Below are positions 51,831 to 60,836 of a stretch of 64,000 bases of DNA, in pieces. The stretch lies in the NCBI RefSeq assembly GCF_009617575.1, contig NZ_WIXJ01000003.1:124001-188000 (forward strand), written 5' to 3'. Numbering within the stretch: position 1 is the stretch's first letter; every line of letters begins with the position of its first letter. Below the pieces are notes generated by a model. That model had not been told where the DNA came from. It was given only the letters and a program-made list of their open reading frames with translations, and did no database searches. The stretch comes from Rhodocyclus gracilis (GTDB taxonomy: Bacteria; Pseudomonadota; Gammaproteobacteria; Burkholderiales; Rhodocyclaceae). The position numbers and the translations under genes are program-made.

Positions 51831-52473
51831 GCTGGACTCCTTCCGCAGATGCGGCGGCCAGACGGGCCTTGCGCGCGCGCCACAGCGCGAACACCAGCAG
51901 CCAGCCGCCCATGACAAAGAAACCGCCCGGTGGCAGCACCATCACCACCCAGGGCTGGAAGTGTTCGCCGAACAGCGAGAGGCCAAAGAACGTGCCGTTA
52001 CCGAGAATTTCCCGCACGCCGCCGATCATCGTCAGGCCGAGCGTGAAGCCAAGACCCATGCCGGTGGCGTTGACCGTCGCCGGCCAGGGCGAGACCTTGG
52101 CTGCGTGCGCTTCGGCGCGGCCGAGCACCAGGCAATTGGCGACGATCAGCTGGATATAGGCGCCGAGCGCTTCGTACAGCGACAGACTGAGCGCCTGAAT
52201 GGCGTAGTCGGTGACGGTCACGAAGGTGGCAATGATGCCGATGTAGCTGGCGATGCGCACTTCCTTCGGGATGGCGTGGCGCAGCAGCGACACCAGCCAG
52301 CAGGAGGCGGCGAGCACGAAGGTCGTCGCCAGTCCCATGGAGATCGAGTTGATCGCCGAGACGGTGACGGCCATAGTCGGGCACATGCCGAGGACCATGA
52401 CGAAGATCGGGTTGCGCTCCCACAGTCCTTCGGTGAACTCCTCCCAGGTCGAGGGAACATTGGTGTTCATCAT
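51820..52473 (-). CDS. rnfE: Electron transport complex subunit RnfE
   Basis: 217 aa. Inverted-topology homologue of RnfA: ERNPIFVMVLGMCPTMAV and LIVANCLVLGRAEAHA with the paired cysteines. Six membrane helices. Two adjacent ATGs (52473 and 52470) are possible starts; the first overlaps rnfG as ATGA. Confidence 0.94.
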   Translation of the reverse strand: MMNTNVPSTWEEFTEGLWERNPIFVMVLGMCPTMAVTVSAINSISMGLATTFVLAASCWLVSLLRHAIPKEVRIASYIGIIATFVTVTDYAIQALSLSLYEALGAYIQLIVANCLVLGRAEAHAAKVSPWPATVNATGMGLGFTLGLTMIGGVREILGNGTFFGLSLFGEHFQPWVVMVLPPGGFFVMGGWLLVFALWRARKARLAAASAEGVQHGA

Positions 52474-53156
52474 GGTTTCGTCCTCAGTTGTTCGAGGTTG
52501 GGTACGAGGCGGGGCAGCAGGGCTTGTGCGGAATCGTTGATGCCACGGCCGACGGCGCGCGAGGTCACGGTGGCACCGGCGATGGCGTCAATCTGCCAGG
52601 GCTGCGTCTTGCTGCCGTGCTTGACCGTCTTCACCTCGTTGGCCAGCGCCGACAGATCGGCGTTGAGCTTGACGTCGAGTTCCTTGAAGTTGGCAAGGAA
52701 GTCCTTGTCGATCAGGATCTTGTCGCCAATGCCCGGCGTTTCGCGCATGGAGACGACGCCGATGCCGGTGATGCACTGGCACTCCGGCGAGTAGCCGAAG
52801 AGAACGCGGACGATGTCGGCGTAGCCCTTGGCGGCGGCCTCGGCGGCGATGCCGGCGAGCGCGTTGTTTTCGTCGTAGGCCGCGTAGAACTTGACGGCGC
52901 CGGCCGGCGGATCGCCCGCCTTGACGGGTTCGATACGGGCGCCGGGCAGGGCGTAGAACTCGCTGACCGTCTTGGCGTGCGGAATCACCTTGAAGACGGC
53001 GCGTTCGAGGGCGATGCGCTTGTTGTCAGCCACCGCCGAGAGCGTGCCCTGGTAGGAGCCGACGATGATCAGACCGCAGACGGCGGAAACGAGGCCCAGC
53101 GCCTTGATCATGGCGCCGGTTGGCGTGGCTTGTTGAGCGGAATTGGGCGTGTTCAT
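52470..53156 (-). CDS. rnfG: Electron transport complex subunit RnfG
   Basis: 228 aa. One N-terminal membrane helix (residues 18-36) and a periplasmic FMN domain; the FMN-accepting threonine lies in AGATVTSRAV. Carries electrons on the outer face of the membrane. Starts in ATGA overlap with rnfD. Confidence 0.94.
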   Translation of the reverse strand: MNTPNSAQQATPTGAMIKALGLVSAVCGLIIVGSYQGTLSAVADNKRIALERAVFKVIPHAKTVSEFYALPGARIEPVKAGDPPAGAVKFYAAYDENNALAGIAAEAAAKGYADIVRVLFGYSPECQCITGIGVVSMRETPGIGDKILIDKDFLANFKELDVKLNADLSALANEVKTVKHGSKTQPWQIDAIAGATVTSRAVGRGINDSAQALLPRLVPNLEQLRTKP

Positions 53157-54316
53157 GCGTCGGCCCCGTCTTTCTTGCGCGAAAAGCGCGAGGTGCGCGT
53201 CGGAGCGCGGGTGATTTCCGGTGCAATGAAGTCAGGGTCCAGCGTGAAGCTGGCCGGACGCTTCTGCCGGTTGAATACACCCTTGCCGAACGGCGTCGGT
53301 TGCGAGATGCGTTCGATCAGCGGCATCGAGGCGTTGCCGATGAGGATGGCGTACATGACGCCTTCCGGCAGGCCGCTGTAGTAGCGGATGACGACCGTCA
53401 GCACGCCGATCAGCACGCCGTACAGCACCATGCCGCGCGGCGTCACCGGCGAACTCACCATGTCGGTCGCCATGTAGATGGCGCCGATGATCAGCCCGCC
53501 CGAGAAGAGCATGAAGAGCGGATTCGGGTAATGCTCCGGATTGATCGAGTAGAGGACGAGCGCCAGCGCCGTCGCGCTGCCCAGAATGGACGCCGGAATG
53601 CGCCAGTCGAGGAAGCGTCGGGCGGCGAGATAGGCACCGCAGAGCAGGATCAGCAGGGGCGCCGGGCCGACCGCCATGTGCCCGGACAGCGAGGTCAGCA
53701 GATCGACAGCATTGGCCAGCACGCCTTCGAACTTCCATTTCGCCAGCGGCGTCGCGCCGGCCAGCGCATCGAGCTGACGCTCATGCAGCCAGACGCTGAC
53801 GTCGGCCGGCATCATCAGCGGCATGGCCAGCGAGGAGGGAACGAACTCGCTGAAACGGCCGGGCAGGAAGGACGGCGTGTAGGTGGCGATGGCCGTGGGG
53901 AAGGCCGCCTGAACGAACGCCCGGCCGACGAGCGCCGGATTGAAGACGTTAAAGCCGATGCCGCCGAAAATGGCCTTGCCCAGCGCAATCGCTACCGCGC
54001 CGGCGACGAAGCCCATCCACAGAGGGAAACCGGGCGGCAGCGACAGCGCCAGCAGGATGCCGGTGATCGTCGCCGACCAGTCGGCGAGGCGGCCGGCCTG
54101 CGTGCCGGTGGCGAGAAAGAAACGCTCCGTCAGCAGGCAGGCGCCCGTGACGACGATCAGCAAGGCGGCGGCCGAGATGCCGTACTGGAAGATGAAGAAA
54201 GCGCAGACCGGCAGCAAGGAGTAGACGACGTTGCGCATGATCTGCTCAACGCTGCGGGGCGCCTTGACGTGCGGGGCGCTGCGAATCTCGACGGTGGGTG
54301 TCATTTTGCTGCTCAT
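53153..54316 (-). CDS. rnfD: Electron transport complex subunit RnfD
   Basis: 387 aa from the ATG at 54316 (frame open to 54538, which lies inside rnfC). About ten membrane helices. FMN-attachment motif LAGATPLAKWK, and GGIGFNVFNPALVGRAF typical of RnfD/NqrB. Forms much of the ion path. Overlaps rnfC by ATGA. Confidence 0.94.
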   Translation of the reverse strand: MSSKMTPTVEIRSAPHVKAPRSVEQIMRNVVYSLLPVCAFFIFQYGISAAALLIVVTGACLLTERFFLATGTQAGRLADWSATITGILLALSLPPGFPLWMGFVAGAVAIALGKAIFGGIGFNVFNPALVGRAFVQAAFPTAIATYTPSFLPGRFSEFVPSSLAMPLMMPADVSVWLHERQLDALAGATPLAKWKFEGVLANAVDLLTSLSGHMAVGPAPLLILLCGAYLAARRFLDWRIPASILGSATALALVLYSINPEHYPNPLFMLFSGGLIIGAIYMATDMVSSPVTPRGMVLYGVLIGVLTVVIRYYSGLPEGVMYAILIGNASMPLIERISQPTPFGKGVFNRQKRPASFTLDPDFIAPEITRAPTRTSRFSRKKDGADA

Positions 54317-55686
54317 TTGGCCGATTTCTCCCGCAGAACCTGCTTGGCGACGCGGAATTGCTGGACCAGCGGGATGTTCGACGGGCACACGTAGGTGCAG
54401 CAACCGCACTCGAAACACTCGCCGAGGAAGTAGCCTTCCGCCATCGCGTCGTATTCGCGCTTGGCCGCCAGCATGCCGAGTTGCGAGGGGTTGAGCCCCA
54501 TCGGGCAGGCACCGACGCATTCGCCGCACTTGATGCACGGGTAGGTGGTGACGTTCTCACGCTGCGCGAGGTCTTCGCCACGGAAGACCAGCACGCCGGA
54601 GACGCCCTTGGTGATCGGGATGTCGAGCGAGGGCAGCGCTTGCCCCATCATTGGTCCGCCGAGAATGACCTGCCGCGCGTCGTTCATGCCGGCCGGTGCG
54701 CCGGCGTAGTCGAGGATGAAGCGCAGCGGCGTGCCGAGCGGCACACGGTAGTCGCCGGGGCGGCTGACGCCGGGGCCGGTGATTGTCACCACGCGCTCGG
54801 TCAGGCCGCGTCCGCTGGGCAGGAGACGGCCGAGCGCCGCCAGCGTGCCGACGTTGTTGACCACCATGCCGAGCGAAATCGGCAGCTTGCCCGAGGGGAC
54901 TTCGACGCCGAACAGCGCCATCAGCAGCATCTTTTCCGAGCCCTGCGGATACTTGGTCGGCACGGCTTCGACGAAGATGGCGCCGTCGGGCTGGCCTGCA
55001 GCTTCGTGACGGGCAATCGCCGCCTTGATGGCGGCGACTGCGGCTGGTTTGTTGTCTTCGACGCCGATGATCGCGCGCACGGCGCCCGTGGCGCGCAGCC
55101 CGTAGCGGATACCGGCGATCAGGTCGTCGGCTTCCTCGACCATGACGCGATGGTCACAGGTGAGGTAGGGCTCGCATTCGCAGCCGTTGACGACCAGCGT
55201 ATGCGCCTTGGCGCCCGCCGGGATGGCGAGCTTGGCGTAGGTCGGGAAGGCGGCGCCGCCCAGGCCCACCATGCCGCTGTCGCGGATCGCCTGGCGCAAC
55301 TCGTCGCTGCTGGCCTTGGCAAGATCACGCGGATTGGCGCAGAGGTCTTCCTGGCTGGAGCCGGGATGAACGCGGATGACGATGGCCGGCGCCCACGGGC
55401 CGCGGGCGCTCGGCCGCAGTTCGATGGCTTCGACGACGCCGGTGGCCGGCGCGTGATGCGGCACCGACAGGCCATCGTCGGCGCGGGCGATGAGTTGCCC
55501 GCGCTGAACTTCTTCGCCGACACGCACGACTGGCAGCGCCGGCTTGCCGATGTGCTGCGACAGCGGCACGACCAGTCGCGGCGCGAACGGCAGGCGCCGG
55601 ATCGGCGTGTCCGCCGTCAGCTTGCACGACGGCGGGTGAATGCCGCGCTCGAAGGCTTCGTTGCGGAAATAGGATAGAAAATTCAT
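54313..55686 (-). CDS. rnfC: Electron transport complex subunit RnfC
   Basis: 457 aa from the ATG at 55686 (MNFLSYFR; an alternative ATG at 55716 adds 10 residues). Biotinyl-like N-terminal region, Rossmann part with GLGGAAFPTYAK for FMN/NADH, and two C-terminal 4Fe-4S motifs, CIKCGECVGACP and CFECGCCTYVCP. Site of NAD reduction in Rnf. 107 nt after the nifJ stop. Lacks the long Ala/Lys-rich tail of gammaproteobacterial RnfC. Confidence 0.94.
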   Translation of the reverse strand: MNFLSYFRNEAFERGIHPPSCKLTADTPIRRLPFAPRLVVPLSQHIGKPALPVVRVGEEVQRGQLIARADDGLSVPHHAPATGVVEAIELRPSARGPWAPAIVIRVHPGSSQEDLCANPRDLAKASSDELRQAIRDSGMVGLGGAAFPTYAKLAIPAGAKAHTLVVNGCECEPYLTCDHRVMVEEADDLIAGIRYGLRATGAVRAIIGVEDNKPAAVAAIKAAIARHEAAGQPDGAIFVEAVPTKYPQGSEKMLLMALFGVEVPSGKLPISLGMVVNNVGTLAALGRLLPSGRGLTERVVTITGPGVSRPGDYRVPLGTPLRFILDYAGAPAGMNDARQVILGGPMMGQALPSLDIPITKGVSGVLVFRGEDLAQRENVTTYPCIKCGECVGACPMGLNPSQLGMLAAKREYDAMAEGYFLGECFECGCCTYVCPSNIPLVQQFRVAKQVLREKSAK

Positions 55687-55793
55687 GGCTCGCTTCGCGG
55701 CCGCGAGTAACGACACCCGCCGGGCGCAGGATGGCGGACCATCCTGTCCCGGCGCGGGCGGCGCCTCGCCGGCCTCTCCGGTTCAGTACCGCG

Positions 55794-58700
55794 TCAATTG
55801 AACTTCGCGGCGCGCGCGATCAGCTTGTCGATGCCGGCCTCGCTGGTGTTCCAGGGCGTTCCCGGATGGATGCAGCCGGCCGTGCACTTCTCGGCGGCCT
55901 TGACGAGATCGGCGAACTTGCCGCCCTTGGCGTCGGCGACGACAGCCTGCTTCTGGTCGTTGTAGGCAAAGACCTTCGGCGCGATGTTCATGCATTCGTC
56001 GCAGGCGGTGCATTCCGGGCTGTCGATCCAGATCGCCTCGTAGCCATCGGCGGCGACCGCGGCGGTTGCCGTAGCGACCGGAGCGACCGTCGTGGCCGTG
56101 GCCGCAGCGACGGGAGCCACCGCGGCGGAGACGCCGAGGCTTTCGCTGATGCGACGGATGAGGTCCGTCCGGACGCGTTCGGCAACGGCTTCGGCATCTT
56201 CCGGCGTGCGCGTCAGACCGGCGACGTCCTTCAGCTGACGCCAGTAGCGCAGGCGTTCTTCGGCGGCCAGCACCAACTCTTCGGCGACCAGCAGTCGCGT
56301 CAGCTGATTCTTGCGGTCGGTCGCCCAGATGAAGGGGTACTTGCCTTCGCGTTCGTCGGCGTCCATTTCGAGGAATTCCGCGAGCTGGATCATGTCGCCG
56401 TTCCACGTCTCGGCCGGGGCGCGCTTGAACTGCTTGCCGAAGCGGGCTTCCGTCGCGGCGAAATCGGCAAAGGTCATCGGCAGCGTCAGGGTGCGCTCGG
56501 CGCCCTTCGGGTCGACATAGCGCAGCGTGTAGGTCGGCCAGTCAGTTTCCAGCGACGGGTTGCCTTCGAGGCTGACGCATTCGCTGAAGGTCGTGCCGGC
56601 GTCCGGATCGAACTTGAACAGCGGGTAGGCGCGGCCTTCGACAGCGAGCTTGCTTTGTGCAGTCGTGCGGTCATCGCCGACACCGTGTTCCGGCGGGCAG
56701 ACGGCGTAGATGTTGAAGAGCGCCGGACGGCGGCTGTTCAGGCCGTCGATGAAGCCTTCGAGCAGGTGGTTCACGTTGGCGACGGTGCTCTGCATGACGT
56801 AGGCGGTGCGGTGCGCCATGCCGATCAGCGAGATTTCCTTGCGTGCTTCGCTCTTGCCCTTCTTCGCCTTGCCGAACGGTGCCATGTCGGACACCTGGCT
56901 GATGAAGCCGGAGGTGCAGGCCTGGCCGCCGGTGTTGGAGTACACCTGCGTATCGACCACCAGTACCTTGATCGGCATGCCGGACATCATGGCGCGCGAC
57001 AGATTCTGGAAGCCGATGTCGTACATGGCGCCGTCACCGCCCAGGCTGACGACCGGCGGGCAGAGGTGCCATTCGTCCTCGCTGAACTGGTTCCAGTTGA
57101 AGCGGCGGAAGAAGTCCTCGTGCTTCTCGGCCGAGTACTGGCCGGCGAGTTCGAGTTCGGCCATGCGCACAGCCTTGAAGCCTTCGGCCATCTTCGCCAT
57201 GTGGCCTTCGAAGATGCCCATGGCGACGGACGGCGAATCCTGGAAGAGGTGCGAGGTCCACGGGAAGGGGTAGGGGCTGAAGGGGTAGGTCGAGGCCCAG
57301 ACCGAGGTGCAGCCGGTCGAGTTGATCATGCCCATTTCCGCGCGGCCCTTCTTGCTCGGGCCTTCGACGTAGCGCCAGCGCAGATCCTTGAGCTTCTCGA
57401 GCAGTTGCGCGACCCAGCGTACCCACTGCGGATCGAGCGGGCGCGAGGGTTTGTCGGCCATGACTTGCGCCGAGAGTTCGGCCAGCGTCAGATCGCGGTC
57501 GCTGGCGGCATCGACGGCGGCAACCATGGCGCGCGTGTCGGCGATGTCGATCGACTCGGTGAGCTTCATGCGCAGGTGCTTTTCGAGGCTGGCGATCAGC
57601 GTGTCGAGGCGGTCGACGAATGTCTTGACGCGCGGTTGCATCAGCGCCGTGACGGTCGAGGTGAAGAGGTGGATGGCCGTCTTTTCACCGCAACCCAGGC
57701 AGGCGCCGTCGCCGCAGGTCATCGAGTTGTAGTTGCGCTTGTCGAGCAGCAGCGTGTCGAGCGCGCCAATCTTTTCGTCGAGGCTGTCGATGCGGGAGAA
57801 CTGGGCCGGCGTCGTCGGCAGGTCCATCCACAGGCTCCAGTCGCGCTTCATCTTGGCGATGGTGTCGTCGGTTTGCGTCGTCATCGCCAGCGCTTGGTCG
57901 TCGCAGACTTCGACGCACAGGCCGCAGGCCTTGCAGGTGTAGGGATTGACGGTGATCGAGAAGAGACCGCCGCTGCCCTTGGCCTTCTTCTCACGCTGCG
58001 ACCAGTAGGGCTTGGTGGTGGCGAACTTGAAGTCGCCGACCTGCGCGCGCAGCCAGCCGAGTTCTTCGGCGGTCTTTTCGCGTTCGGCTTCCGGCGCTTC
58101 GGCGAGCGTCGCGGCGATGGCCGTTTCGAGGGCGGCGGCGATGTTGGCGCCGTCGCTGGCGATCTGTTCGCGCAGCTTCTTTTCCAGCGTGCGCACGGCG
58201 CGGCGCAGGAAGCGCGTCGGCTGGCCGCCGGTTTCGATACGGCTGATCGCCGTCGCAAAGACGTCGGCGATGGTCGACACGAGGCCGGGGATGGCGCTGT
58301 CCGGGCAGACCGTGTAGCACTTGCCGCAGGCGGTGCAGTTCTCGGCGGTCCACTCCGGCTGCTCAAAGCGAATGCCGGTCATGTCGCGGAAGACGCCCGT
58401 CGCGGCCGGCATGATCGACATGCCGATGAACGGATCGACGAGGTTGTCCGAGCCGTGGCCGGTGGCGTAGAAATGGCCGGTCTGTTCCCAGAAACGGTGG
58501 ATGTCGAGCTGGCGGCCGTCGCCTTGCGGTTGCAGCTTGAGCAGGGCCGGCAGGCCGGCTTCCTTGACGGCGCCGCCCTTGCGCGTGACGCCGACGACCT
58601 TTTCGGTGATCTCGGTCAGTTCGCGGAAGCCGCGCTCGACGACGCGCAGGTTGTTGGCGACAACGCTCTTACCCTTGCTGCCGAACTTCGCTTGCAGCTG

Positions 58701-60728
58701 GTCTTCGATGGCCTTGAACAGCGACTCTTCGCTCAGCTTGGCGTTCTGCATCACCGGGCTGGCAGCGAAGAAGGCGCCCTGGAAGGCGATGCCCTGCATC
58801 CGCAGTTGCAGTTCGGCACTACCGGCTTCGTCGCGGGCGATCTGGAAGGCGTCGAGATAGAAGACGCGGATGTCCTGTTCGACGATCTGCTTTTGCGCCC
58901 ACAGCGGGAAGTGCGCCCAGGTGTCGGCGCCGAGGTTGGACTGGATGATGAAAACGCCGCCCTTCTTCAGGCCGGAGAGCGGGTTGCTGTGGCCGAAAAC
59001 GGAGGGGTCGGGCGAGAGAACGACGTCGACGAAGAGGTATTCGCTGTTGACGCGGATCGGTTCCGGCGCGGCCGACAGGTAGTAGGTCGTCGGCTGGCCC
59101 TTCTTTTCGGAGCCGTACTTCGGATTCGCCTTGATGTCGTAACCGAGCAGCTCAAACAGGGTGACGGCGAGGTTCTTGCCGGTGGTGATGGCGCCCCAGC
59201 CGCCGATCGAGTGCATGCGCACGGTGATCGCGCCCTGCGGCAGCAGGTTCGGGTTTTCCGAGCCGCGCACCGACAGTTCCTTGATGCGCGGGTAGGCAGC
59301 GACGATTTCCTGCTGGTGGATTTCGTCCTTCGGATTGAGCGGTTCGCGCTGGAAGTCGACGGAGAGGTAGAAGAACTTGCGTTGGGCGCCGTCCGGCAGC
59401 ATGTTTTCGATGGCGCCGATGATGGCTTCCGGCTGCATGTCGCGCGAACCGAGGCCATAGCAGCCGGAGTACAGGCGCGGCATGTCGCCGGGGCCGTAGG
59501 CGGCGTAGTCGGTGTAGGCGCTGCTGCCGCCGGCGAGACCGTTTTCCATGCACTTGACGACGGTGGCGCGCACTTCGCGCATCAGCGGCAAGTCTTCGGA
59601 GAGAGGCTGGTCGGTACGTTCGAGGACGGCAACGCCCTTCTTGCCGCGCAGCACATGGCCGAGCAGGTCGCCGGGGAAGGGGCGGAACATGGTGATGTTG
59701 ACCACGCCGACCTTGAGACCACGCGTTGCACGCAGGTAGTCGGCGACGGCTTCGGCCTGCACCAGCATCGAACCCATGCCGACGATCAGGTAGTCGGCAT
59801 CGGCGGCGGCGTAGGCGGAAACGCGGTTATAGCGACGGCCGGTCAGCTCGGCGTACTCGGCCATGCACTTTTCGGAGAGGTCCGAGATGTGGGCGAAGAA
59901 ATAGGGGCGCTGCGCGGCGACCGCCTGCATGTAGGCGTCCTGATTTTGCACGACGCCGGAGACCATCGGCGCGTCGACGTCCCAGATGGCCGGCACGCGG
60001 CGGCGCGTCGGGCCATAGATCATCTGCTGCGCCGGCGTCGGCGTGTCGATGATGTCGTCCGGGCGGCCGAGGAATTCGGCGACGAGTTCGCGCTCGGGCA
60101 GGCGGGCCGATTCGATCAGGTGCGTCGTCAGGAAGCCGTCCTGACCGACGATGGCCGGCGTCAGCGACAGTTCGGCGGTCTTGCGTGCGATCAGATTGAG
60201 GTCGGCGGCTTCCTGCGCGTTCTTCGCCATCACCTGAATGAAGCCGGTGTCGTCGACGCAGTGGTAGTCGTCGTGGCTGCAGTGCACGTTCAGGCTGGTC
60301 TTGGTGATGGCGCGGCAGCCCATGTTCAGCACGTAGGGCAGGCGTTTGCCGACGGCACCGTAGAGCGACTCGTGCATGAAGGCGACGCCTTGTGCCGATG
60401 AGAAGTTGACGGCGCGCAGGCCGGTCATCGCCATGCCGGCGGTGACGCCGGCGGCGGCGTGTTCGGACTCCGGCTCGATGAAGATCAGCGGCCGTTCGGA
60501 GACGTTGAGATGGCCGGCGGCGACCTCTTCCGCCCAGTATTCGCCCATCTGCGTCGACGGCGTGATCGGGTAGGCGCCCGCGGCGTCGGACGCTTCGCGT
60601 TCGACGTGGATGACCGCGCTGTTGCCGTCAACGGCTTCGCGCACGCCGGGGTATTTCACCGACTGGCCTTCCTTGGTGCCCGAGGTGCTACTTTCCAGTA
60701 ACGAGAAATGAAACAGCTTCTTCAACAT
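55794..60728 (-). CDS. nifJ: Giant pyruvate:ferredoxin oxidoreductase with fused ferredoxin domain
   Basis: 1644 aa against about 1170-1200 for usual NifJ. Order: pyrimidine-binding and middle domains (about 25-420), gamma-like domain (about 490-690), two 4Fe-4S motifs (Cys798-Cys808 and Cys932-Cys942) separated by about 124 residues instead of about 45, proximal-cluster cysteines Cys1005, Cys1010, Cys1013 and Cys1271, TPP site GDG (1231-1233) with NTGG (1265-1268), an Ala/Val/Thr-rich linker (about 1534-1560), and a C-terminal single-cluster ferredoxin domain (Cys1573, Cys1576, Cys1579 and Cys1615 or Cys1619). It oxidises pyruvate (or a related 2-oxoacid) to acetyl-CoA and CO2. It lies inside the rnf operon, 108 nt after rnfB. 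Confidence 0.93.
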   Translation of the reverse strand: MLKKLFHFSLLESSTSGTKEGQSVKYPGVREAVDGNSAVIHVEREASDAAGAYPITPSTQMGEYWAEEVAAGHLNVSERPLIFIEPESEHAAAGVTAGMAMTGLRAVNFSSAQGVAFMHESLYGAVGKRLPYVLNMGCRAITKTSLNVHCSHDDYHCVDDTGFIQVMAKNAQEAADLNLIARKTAELSLTPAIVGQDGFLTTHLIESARLPERELVAEFLGRPDDIIDTPTPAQQMIYGPTRRRVPAIWDVDAPMVSGVVQNQDAYMQAVAAQRPYFFAHISDLSEKCMAEYAELTGRRYNRVSAYAAADADYLIVGMGSMLVQAEAVADYLRATRGLKVGVVNITMFRPFPGDLLGHVLRGKKGVAVLERTDQPLSEDLPLMREVRATVVKCMENGLAGGSSAYTDYAAYGPGDMPRLYSGCYGLGSRDMQPEAIIGAIENMLPDGAQRKFFYLSVDFQREPLNPKDEIHQQEIVAAYPRIKELSVRGSENPNLLPQGAITVRMHSIGGWGAITTGKNLAVTLFELLGYDIKANPKYGSEKKGQPTTYYLSAAPEPIRVNSEYLFVDVVLSPDPSVFGHSNPLSGLKKGGVFIIQSNLGADTWAHFPLWAQKQIVEQDIRVFYLDAFQIARDEAGSAELQLRMQGIAFQGAFFAASPVMQNAKLSEESLFKAIEDQLQAKFGSKGKSVVANNLRVVERGFRELTEITEKVVGVTRKGGAVKEAGLPALLKLQPQGDGRQLDIHRFWEQTGHFYATGHGSDNLVDPFIGMSIMPAATGVFRDMTGIRFEQPEWTAENCTACGKCYTVCPDSAIPGLVSTIADVFATAISRIETGGQPTRFLRRAVRTLEKKLREQIASDGANIAAALETAIAATLAEAPEAEREKTAEELGWLRAQVGDFKFATTKPYWSQREKKAKGSGGLFSITVNPYTCKACGLCVEVCDDQALAMTTQTDDTIAKMKRDWSLWMDLPTTPAQFSRIDSLDEKIGALDTLLLDKRNYNSMTCGDGACLGCGEKTAIHLFTSTVTALMQPRVKTFVDRLDTLIASLEKHLRMKLTESIDIADTRAMVAAVDAASDRDLTLAELSAQVMADKPSRPLDPQWVRWVAQLLEKLKDLRWRYVEGPSKKGRAEMGMINSTGCTSVWASTYPFSPYPFPWTSHLFQDSPSVAMGIFEGHMAKMAEGFKAVRMAELELAGQYSAEKHEDFFRRFNWNQFSEDEWHLCPPVVSLGGDGAMYDIGFQNLSRAMMSGMPIKVLVVDTQVYSNTGGQACTSGFISQVSDMAPFGKAKKGKSEARKEISLIGMAHRTAYVMQSTVANVNHLLEGFIDGLNSRRPALFNIYAVCPPEHGVGDDRTTAQSKLAVEGRAYPLFKFDPDAGTTFSECVSLEGNPSLETDWPTYTLRYVDPKGAERTLTLPMTFADFAATEARFGKQFKRAPAETWNGDMIQLAEFLEMDADEREGKYPFIWATDRKNQLTRLLVAEELVLAAEERLRYWRQLKDVAGLTRTPEDAEAVAERVRTDLIRRISESLGVSAAVAPVAAATATTVAPVATATAAVAADGYEAIWIDSPECTACDECMNIAPKVFAYNDQKQAVVADAKGGKFADLVKAAEKCTAGCIHPGTPWNTSEAGIDKLIARAAKFN

Positions 60729-60836
60729 GGCAGGATGCTCCGGATCAATGAATGCGGTGATTTCCCCGGCACAGGGGCGCGTGCAACGCCGGCCGGTGTG
60801 TCGGGGAGAGAAGAATGGGCATGGGCGACGCTGGCG

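Noticed and set aside
55731-60401. A 1556-codon open frame on the plus strand opposite nifJ
   Set aside because: Its product is low-complexity Arg/Asp/Val/Gly-rich sequence typical of the antisense of GC-rich genes, with no domains. The minus-strand frame encodes a clear, full PFOR.
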